This document shows, in pieces, positions 56,347-64,000 of a stretch of DNA of 64,000 nucleotides (positions within the stretch are counted from its first letter, which is position 1; each line of letters starts with the position of its first letter). Below the pieces are notes generated by a model. That model saw only the letters and a program-made list of their open reading frames with translations. It was not told the DNA's origin and did no database searches. The position numbers were made by a program, and so were the translations under genes. The stretch lies in assembly GCA_021234155.1 (NCBI GenBank), contig JAJEKV010000669.1, forward strand, positions 57,543 to 121,542, in the 5' to 3' direction. The DNA comes from Isoetes taiwanensis (lineage: Eukaryota > Streptophyta > Lycopodiopsida > Isoetales > Isoetaceae).

Positions 56347-59300
56347 TTATGTTCGCTTTGTCAAGAAAGGCATGTACCCATCAAGCTTCTCATTGAGTGC
56401 ATTCAATTTTTTGAAAAGTGGGCTCGTGGCTTCTATACCTTTTTCCGTCTCTTCAAGCAAGCGCTTTGTTTCTTGCATTCTCTCTTCGTAGGACTTAGCA
56501 TCGAGGTTTTCCAAAATGGAATCCAACTTTGATAGATCTGTGTTTTGGGTGATACTGATGTCGGGTTGAGCTGGATCAGGATCAACATTCTCTGCTTTCG
56601 GCTCTTCCTCAAACCCATCGGCACTTGGATTGGCCATCTTATCAAGCGTTTCAAAGAACGCCCTCGTGAAATGGCACACTTTACCCGAACTTTCGAAAAG
56701 CCACGCTCTTTTGCCTTGCATAAGAGCAACACGAGAAGCCGTCGGTAAAAAGAAATCGTAACACAACAACCATCAGTCGGCACCAGCTGTTCAACAATAT
56801 GGTAGGCATAGGAGGTTTTCAGCTGGCATTTCAATACAAGATCTCCTTCCATTGCCGCCCATTTGAATCTTGGTTTGCCCAAAAAGAGTCGATATTTCTT
56901 TTTATCTTCTCGTCGGCATCCTCATTACCGTTAGCGGCATTGGAGGCAATGGTGTTGACTTAGGAGCCTTGCCGTGTGGATATAGGTGAAGCTCCAACTC
57001 TGGTTGCACAGGTGCTACACGAACATCACTCCTGTTAATGCACATATGACTAATAAAGTACTGATGTTCTTTCACCCTTCTTTTGCTCTCCCATCCCATT
57101 TCTTCATAGGAACCTAAAGATAGGTAGCCACCATGCTGAATTTTTTCCCGGTGAACAAGCAATTGGGCAAATTCATCGAAGCGCATGATAATGACCAAGT
57201 GATAAACTTTGGCATCCGTCATGGTAGCTATCCTTGTAAATAGATCTCGTGTATTTCTTGCAATCCCATACCTTGTTTATCCCTCGGATGTCAATAAATA
57301 TCGATTGTCGCATTCTCGACACTTGGGAGGAAGTAGGGATGCCATCCTTTGTCCTGCTATGACAATATTTTTCTTTTCCTTTCTTTTTCTAGCCTCTTCT
57401 GGCTTTAGAATATTCCTGATTGGCTCCAAAAGGCTACAGGTAGGTTACCTAGTGTATGATCCTTGTTATAGTTAGCCTTCACGCACTCGTATCGCAGATC
57501 GATATATCCAAGATTCTCTGCTCGGTGAAATCGGGGGAAAAGCCTGAAGCAATTCCTCCCGGCCTATCGAAATCCTTTTGCAGCAAATTTGAGGCATAAG
57601 ACAAAATTTCGCGCCTCATAAAAGTGAGGGTTACGATGTCGGGTTGTCGTTATGCGCAATCAAATCTCCCGCTATAACTTTGACCGCACCTTTAAATAGG
57701 TCTTGCCTTCTATAATCTCATCGAAAGCAACCAGGACAACTCTGATTCGACATACCTCAGAGCAACCGGAGCCGTGTCTTGTTAAAGAAGTCTTTGGATG
57801 GTTTGTCCGAAACTCACCATGATCGCCACCGAAGTTTACGACTCACCCTGCAGGCAAGCAACTTCCATTAACTTATTGAAAACCTTCTCATCCATAAAAT
57901 GAATTGCTTTTCATCCTTAAGCTCCCCGTGACTTTCAAGGTGGTCGTTGCAATTTCATGGAATCCCGCGAAGCAATTTCAAGGTCATCAAGATCGCGCAT
58001 GAACTTGGCGTAGTAGAAAACAAATAAATACCTTCCAAGCTGAAGTTTTAGCTGTCCCTATAGGTCCTTGTGGAGGGCAACCATAAGCCTTGTGCCGATG
58101 ACGAAGTTGTTGCGCTTTTTCAATCGGTGGCTCTTTGTACACGGTGTTTGCAATTACCGTTGCATTGAATACTCAACTCTATATATTCCTTGTCGTAAGA
58201 TTTCCGTTCAGCACCCTCGATCTTCTTCTAGCATATACTTTGGTAATTCTCGTTGTTTGCCGAACTTCGCCGACGAGTAGAACAAAGGAGTTGTGCAAAG
58301 ACAAATATCGTGGTTGCCGAAATAATATAAAATTTCTTGCCCTTCAAATCTTCGGATTGCTCCATGTCACCCTCCTCCCGAAAGATAGACAAACCGTCGG
58401 GTCAAATCTACATAACGAGTGTCCAAAAGATAAAGAATTAGTTACCCGGTAATAGGGTCAAACGGAACGGCGTCGCTAGGGGTGAGGACCCTCACGGGTA
58501 TGTCTTGAAGCTTTTAACCGTAGTTTGAACATGGTCATTTGACCGCATTCGTCAGGTGTCAAGTTTCTTGCGGTGCGGGTTCACAATCAAAAATAGAAAT
58601 CTTTGTAAACCAATTAACCCCTAAGGGGTAGAACCTTTGAACTGTTCAAGCTTCGAGTGGTTTGCTCTCGCCATCTTGCGTTCCTCTTCGGGATTGAACT
58701 TCAATTCATTTGGAATGGCAGGTGCTTGGGGCCATGTCAATGCTAGTTTAGAGGAGGCATTAAGAATCGAGGGGGTTGAGAACTGGCTGGGCTGCGGGGC
58801 TATCCTCATGAGGTGTCGATTCTTAAGGTTAATTTTGAAAGGAGGGAATTTTTTGGAATAAATCCACGGATGTATTGCTATCGGGGCCTTCATAGCAATA
58901 GGAAGAGTAGGATTAACAATCTGGGAGGGGTTTATCATGGATTGTGGTTCTTGAGCAATTTCTTTTGGTGCTGAGGTCTCTCCCAAAGTAGCAATAGGCT
59001 TCACACTCTTTTTCTTGGCCACGGCTCTTAGCCAATTGGTGTCCATCACGGAGGGCATCTTCTCGTCCCGAACCGCTTTCAAGGCACACATTTCGGAGGC
59101 TTCTTGTCTCGTAGACAAACCATTTACGCATGTCGAGAACCCGAGCAATATGTCTCTGTTTCCCTTTATACCCGACAAGAGAGATTCATAGGATGGCAAC
59201 AACCAGCCATACCCTTTAGCCGACGTCGGGACGTTTTTCCTCAATGGTGGCTTGTTCATTTTGCTATTTGTCATCAAAGACGGGTCATAATTGCGCCATT

Positions 59301-59590
59301 TCAAAATGTACTCGTAAACCGCAATGCTTGTGGGTCCTCAATGCTGCATATGATGGCATCTTGCACATTGTTCTTCGTGCCTTCCCACATTGCCACCACT
59401 ATGCCAACTTGTTCAACGTCCTCGGCTTTTTTCCGGTCCAGAAAGCAGCCACGGGTCCTTTTCTGCGATCACCCTTAATGTCGCGGTATAGCACAGGTAA
59501 TCTCGATACACCATTTCCTTTCATTGGAAGGGGTTATAATCTGGTTGGCTCGACATCCGGTCCTCGGAAGAGAGCAAGTGCTTTGTAAAC
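56347..59590 (-). pseudogene. Decayed, unidentified minus-strand coding block
   Basis: Several long minus-strand open pieces follow one another: 58621-59304 (227 codons; KWRNYDPSLMTNSKMNKPPL, PSYESLLSGIKGNRDILLGF), 56902-57222 (IIMRFDEFAQLLVHREKIQH, EEMGWESKRRVKEHQYFISH) and 56347-56769 (acidic; LSKLDSILENLDAK, a likely coiled coil YEERMQETKRLLEETEKGIE). Between them the frame is lost. Shared orientation and composition suggest one former gene of about 3 kb, probably carried by a mobile element. I recognise no domain and do not assign a function. Confidence 0.4.
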
Positions 59591-60914
59591 AAAAGCTCAG
59601 AGTGAGTGCCCGGTAGGGTCGCATAATGTGGTGCAATAAAAAGGTTTAAACCATCAGAGAGAAACGCGACCGCGATCCCGCCAAGCGCCTAAAATAGAAC
59701 TCCACAATCGCGCCGCGCGACTTTGTGTAGCACTTAAGCACCAAGAAGAAAACACATTTGTCGCGAAACTAATGACCTACTACACTAGTAATCGATGAAC
59801 ATCGCAATAAAAGAAAATCTATGCTCAGCCGCATCACCGCGGCCGCGATCTTGATGAGCAGCTACACTTATGAAGACCGCTATCTAGAAATTATAAAACC
59901 AATCAAGCAAGACCGCGGCCGCGATCTTGATGAGCAGCTACACTTATGAAGACCGCTATCTAGAAATTATAAAACCTATCAAGCAAGACCGCGACCGCGA
60001 TCTTGCTGAGCATCTATACTTATGAAAACAATAGAAGTTCTAGTAGGCAAGACCGCGGCCGCGATCTTCTTGAGCTGAAATGTTAGAAAATACCTTCTCT
60101 GAGGGAGTCCTTAGGTGCCATGGGATCGCGTATTTGGTTCAATCTGAAATATGGATTTTTTTTGGAGTGGGTGGGGGGAGGCCGAGGTCGAAGGCGCTAG
60201 GGCGCTAAATGAAATCGCTGAGTAGAAATTAGTTTTTGAATGTTTTGAGTTTCAATTTATAGAACGCCGCCGCTGAAATTAAATGCCCCCCTCATGATGG
60301 CGCGTGAAAAACGCGTGCCGACCATAATGGCGTCAGACGGCTAGTAATAATTACCGGCCGGCCACCGCGTATTTATTCCACGACATTAATGCGGTCATGC
60401 GAATATACCCGTCCGGAAAGGCCAAGAACCGTCTTTAAAGGTCTTCATTCCACTTGGACGTCGCGTTCAATTTCGGGTCATAATTTCGGACGACACTTTA
60501 TCGACCATAAATGCCTCCAAAATATCCGGTTTCACGGACGGACAGCGGACAAATCGCAAAATTTATGAATTCGAGAACAAACCAATTCGAGAAAGCGGGG
60601 AAAAGCCAATTCAAATTTCATTGTTTTGCAAGATCTTTCGGCTATTTGGAGCTGCGCTTAAGCCGGGCCAAGTTTGGGCAAGGATTTCCGCAGAATTCGC
60701 ATCCATTGAAGGCGCCGACGAGGGCGCCGATAATCCGCTTGCAATCCGCCACTACACACTCTAATTCGCAGAATCGCATCAATTCGGGGTTTCTTCCGAG
60801 GTAAAAGGCCTATTTCGATGCATATCCTCATCAAGTGAACTCAACGTATCAAGAATGCAATCAATTTCAATTATAACTGCAACCTCCGAGTCTCTCGCAC
60901 TAACATTCACTATG
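59591..60914. other. Repeat-bearing spacer left of the Copia element
   Basis: Apart from the tandem repeat at 59830-60080, the stretch is non-coding. A plus-strand open frame at 60511-60804 is basic and has no known motif. The DNA is more CpG-rich than most of the window. Confidence 0.4.
59832..60075. repeat. 76-bp tandem repeat with a GCGGCCGC palindrome in each unit
   Basis: ACCGCGGCCGCGATC occurs at 59836 and 59912, ACCGCGACCGCGATC at 59988, and ACCGCGGCCGCGATC again at 60052 (spacings 76, 76, 64). Each is followed by TTGATGAGCAGCTACACTTA and an AT-rich spacer. The same palindrome core is found singly at 55815, 59665, 62820 and 62940. Confidence 0.9.
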
Positions 60915-62415
60915 TGTAGAAAATCAGAGATCTGTGAGAAGAATGGATATGAATAGATAGAATGGTGAGAAGAGCCCTCACCGTAGCTCACATATATATG
61001 CCTCGTAGAGGCGCGGATCGGTGCCAAGAGGCACGCATCGCGCCAAGAGGCGTGGATAGGGATCGGGCGTGGACATGCAGAGGCCTATTTTCAACACTCC
61101 CATTGCCTCAAATGTCCACAATTTACATATGACTTACTTTAATGATCACTAAGAACCACAAAGCACACGGATCTTCACTCGGACTCACATAGCTCCCACT
61201 CGGGGCTAAAACAATTTAGAGCCATTTTTCCTTGACTCTTCCTCTTCTTTCTTCTTCTTTTTGGACAAACAAAGAATCATATGGCCGGGCTTCTTGCAAT
61301 AATAACAAGTTCTTTCTCTTCCGGGCTGATTTCGAGCAATGAATGCGATTTCGATGGCCCTTCTTTTGTTTTACGTCTTGCATCCTCCTTAAGCAAAGCT
61401 TGAATTACATCATGAGGCGTTAAAGCTTTGTTACTTAGCAGATTATATGATAAAGTATCAAAGATTTGTGGTAAATCTTTAAGAAGTATAGCCACTCCTT
61501 CGTCATCGCCAATTGGAGAACCTATGGATGCTAATTCTTCTTTGTAAAGCATTATACTCGCTTACAAAACTAACTACATTGGTGCCACTCGGTTTCAAAT
61601 CCAATAATTTGGTTCGTAAGAACACCATTGTGGACTTCCCTTTATCCCCATAAATGCTATTTAGGAAGTCCCATATTTCTTTAGCAGTTGTAAAAGCAAT
61701 CACCGTTGGTGCGAGATTATCACTCAAGCATTGCTGAAGAATAGCTCGGCTTTGGCATCTTTGTGCTCCCACTTAGTTGCAAAACATCGGCATCTGCAGG
61801 TTTAGCTTCGTGCCATCTACAATCTTCACCAAATCTCTTTCTAGCAGCAAAGAATTGATCTGAATCTTCCAAATATAAAATTTTTCTCCATCAAATTTTT
61901 CCCATCATTGTTGGGAGATAGAACTGAATAATTTGTTTGTTGCACCAGAAATTGCCATATATATCCACCAAGATCTTCTTCTCTTTTATATTCTTTTGCT
62001 TAAAGAGTCTCCACTCGGATGTTAACCACCAAGACCCACTAAGGACAAGGCCGTTGGCACAAAGGCCAAGCAAGCCGTAGCCTGGTTGGGCAAACAGAAA
62101 AACTTAAAGAAAATCAGAAGCTTTTATAATATCAAACTGTGATTTCTTGTTCTTGAAAGGATGCGCTCACAGCTTGAATCGCTGCTCCAATTATGCTCCC
62201 AGAATCTTCAATAGCCAGCAGGCTCTGATACCATGTAGAAAATCAGAGATCTACAGCAGAAGAATGGATATGAATAGATAGAATGGTGAGAAGAGCCCTC
62301 ACCGTAGCTCACATATATATGCCTCAGAGAGGCGTGACTGTGCCAAGAGGCACGACTGTGCCAAGAGGCGTGACTGTAGGACTGGACGTGGACATGCAGA
62401 GGCCTATTTTCAACA
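60915..62415 (-). mobile_element. Non-autonomous Copia element of TR-GAG type, complete with LTRs and TSD
   Basis: Two 182-bp LTRs at 60915-61096 and 62234-62415 start TGTAGAAAATC and end TATTTTCAACA as written. CTATG flanks both sides (60910-60914 and 62416-62420), a perfect 5-bp target duplication. Next to the right LTR, 62221-62233 is the complement of TGGTATCAGAGCC, the initiator-Met tRNA primer-binding site. Next to the left LTR, the minus strand reads GAGGCAATGGGAG, a polypurine tract. So the element is oriented minus and is 1501 bp long, with only a gag region inside and no protease, integrase or RT. LTRs differ mainly in a CpG-rich stretch, implying moderate age. Confidence 0.95.
61206..61958 (-). 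pseudogene. Copia gag (UBN2-type) of the TR-GAG element
   Basis: Starts at ATG 61958 (MAISGATNKLFSS). Visible family blocks: FDGEKFYIWKIQINSLL; FTTAKEIWDFLNSIYG; STMVFLRTKLLDLKPSGTNV; GVAILLKDLPQIFDTL; then a knuckle CYYCKKPGHMILC and a lysine-rich end with stop at 61206. The knuckle has three residues between His and the last Cys instead of four, so zinc binding may be impaired. Two or three frameshifts or stops break the frame, so gag must have been supplied in trans if the element moved recently. Confidence 0.85.
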
Positions 62416-62420
62416 CTATG

Positions 62421-62904
62421 TATTGCATGGATTGATAAGATACCTCCTGATACTTTGTTGCAACTATGTAAAAATAGATGTTCTAAGTAAAACTGTGCAC
62501 TCTGGTGTGTTTATTATACAATGTAAACGTGTTTCAAGTATATGCTTTCTTTCTCTATGTGGATGAAACTAAACACTGTTTTTATGACACTAAACACCGT
62601 GATTACGTGGAGGTAGGAGTAATGCCTTATTCTCGTAAGTCAATCGTTTAACTTTGGTGCTCCACAGATCGTGATCGCGATACCTTCAACCATCTACACT
62701 TGCTATTGACCAAAGAACTCCCAGATATCGATAACTTTGAGTTGAACCCACTAGCTAGCCTCGAAATTTGATTTGCACGAGTTCTTATTGAAACAGCTAG
62801 TGTGAATGCTTGCAAATAGCGCGACCGCGTTCTTACCCATGCTCGATAAGATCGCGGTGGCGAAAGTCGTGACCATTTCTTATTTTTCAGTTCATATTTT
62901 TTGT
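62421..62904. other. Spacer right of the Copia element
   Basis: AT-rich, then from about 62660 CpG palindrome pieces (GATCGTGATCGCGAT; GCGACCGCGTTC at about 62820). The pre-insertion site is rebuilt by joining 60914 to 62421. No gene. Confidence 0.4.
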
Positions 62905-62905
62905 A

Positions 62906-63277
62906 GTGGTTTATGATCACAGTGCTTTTACGCTCACTAGGATCGCGGCCGCTTATTCACGACCTCTTGTTTGGAGGATGGCTGATGTAATTCCACCAGA
63001 TCTGGCTGGGGAAAAAGGTGGCGAAGGAAGAGTCCACAATTTGGCGCCATCACAATTATTTGTCCCGGAGGGTATGGTTGTCGTTTCAATTGTGAATGTT
63101 CTGGATGGACAGTTACCGCTACCAATTCCCGAATTGGAAATAGAAAAAATGGTTGAAGCTGTGGGGACTTTTGTGTTGTGGTACAAGAAGGACATTGTTG
63201 CTCCACTAGATAGACATGAGGAAGCTTGCACCCCACCAGTCGGAAAAAGGATAGGCTGGCGGGGTGAGAGGGAATGA
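62906..63277 (+). pseudogene. Fragment resembling the region C-terminal to plant CACTA transposases
   Basis: The frame includes EGMVVVSIVNVLDGQLPLPI and PELEIEKMVEAVGTFVLWYK. The pattern '(K)V...LPLP.P...I....EA.G.FV.WPK' is a conserved region that often accompanies TNP2-type (En/Spm, CACTA) transposase genes in plants. The stop after about 123 codons and lack of neighbouring TNP2 motifs mark it as a fragment. It begins within 40 bp of a GATCGCGGCCGC palindrome. Confidence 0.45.
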
Positions 63278-64000
63278 GGGGTTAGCCACTAATGAGACGA
63301 ATCATGTGCAAGGGCTTTCTAGAGATGAGTTAGTTGAGAAGGCGTGCACTCATGCATGAATCTTTGCTACATGGCTTATGCCTATGGTGTTATCGTTTTT
63401 TGCCGATCCAAACCATCTTGGTGTCGACGCGGAAGTTAGGGGAAGGCTCGATAGTCGCTACTATCATGAACATTTTTCCAATGCCGAAAAAAGATCTCTA
63501 TCGCCGCCAGCACGTGCGTAAATGCCCCAACTGCATGACCTTGTGAGATGGCCCATAGCCCTCGTGCTCGTTGATAACATTCCAGTTTCTACTCTTGTGG
63601 TTGCGGTGAAGGAGAAGGATGTGGAGAATGAACCTTACTCCATTAGACCCGAAATTGGCATCACCAAAAAGAGACCTTACAGATGGTCAATCGAAGACCC
63701 AGAACACGCCTAAAGACGGACTAAATGTGAAAGAAAAACTAGTGTTGAGGCTATTCTAGACTTGGTCATCACCTGTCTTCGCATGAAACGATGTTGTGCA
63801 AATTTTACATCCCGTGAGATAGCTTGCATGAGAACCTTTATCGAACATGAAGTCCCTGAGCGCACAACTTTTGCATATAACATGCTAGATCTTTGCTCGA
63901 AAATGGTGTAGTCCATAAACCGATGTTGAATAACAAGCGGTGTGCGCGGAAAGCATGGCATAAAGCCTATGGCATTCCCATTTCCACTTTTTACAAGTGG
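63278..64000 (+). pseudogene. Decayed coding DNA running off the right edge
   Basis: From 63740 the plus strand reads RTFIEHEVPERTTFAYNMLD and, after a one-base shift near 63900, LNNKRCARKAWHKAYGIPIS then TFYKW at the window end. A 'C-x-K-A-W/F ... Y-G-I-x-x-S-T-F-Y' segment suggests a helix-turn-helix-like N-terminal part of a transposase-like protein, possibly the same broad family as 53347-55105. That link is inference. The part 63334-63715 has open pieces in two frames without a known motif. Confidence 0.35.

Noticed and set aside
60779-61027. 82-codon minus-strand ORF crossing the left LTR border
   Set aside because: It spans the junction between host DNA and the Copia LTR, so it arose by the insertion.

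Overview
The window reads as nuclear DNA of a land plant with a large, transposon-rich genome. Evidence: an intronless GPI-type plant matrix metalloproteinase, a 13-exon TMN/EMP70 gene with plant-type splice sites, relics of plant-specific families (MLO, COI1, SnRK2, C2-PLD), telo-box and site II promoter motifs, and plant-type Ty3, Copia and LINE elements. A seed-free plant such as a fern, or a gymnosperm, seems likelier to me than a small-genome angiosperm. That is inference; no marker here fixes the clade.

Layout. 1-3333: decayed Ty3 element on the minus strand with the unusual order gag, protease, RNase H, reverse transcriptase. 3334-8200: AT-rich DNA with short repeats and no firm gene. 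8205-9385: small three-exon gene (minus) with a tandemly duplicated first exon and a telo-box/site II promoter. 10027-11106: intact matrix metalloproteinase gene (minus). 11359-11811: MITE. 12.2-16.9 kb: tandem and inverted short repeats. 16.9-17.6 kb: GC-rich 3' end of a non-LTR element. 18.2-19.15 kb: broken MLO gene. 20.6-22.35 kb: tandem repeat and LINE fragment. 24.36-24.58 kb: nested foldbacks. 25.27-27.8 kb: 5'-truncated LINE with a 15-bp target duplication, inside a hairpin-repeat array. 30.8-33.4 kb: 19-bp minisatellite. 33.5-34.25 kb: second array. 34.38-36.84 kb: another truncated LINE with its target duplication. 37.3 kb: SnRK2 fragment. 38.9-39.5 kb: Ty3 relic. 41152-44600: intact TMN gene (minus). 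47.1-49.1 kb: possible terminal exon (plus) facing a broken phospholipase D (minus). 49.3-52.3 kb: MITE, then a COI1 relic between inverted repeats. 53.3-55.1 kb: relic of a transposase-like family. 55.6-64 kb: decayed coding blocks, GCGGCCGC-bearing repeats and a 1.5-kb Copia TR-GAG element with a perfect target duplication.

Only two genes look fully functional: the metalloproteinase and the TMN protein. A third (8205-9385) has a consistent splice model but I cannot name its product. At least four other host-gene loci (MLO, SnRK2, PLD, COI1) are visibly dead, so the window is mostly a record of transposition, tandem duplication and gene decay. I see no operon-like or multi-gene functional unit.
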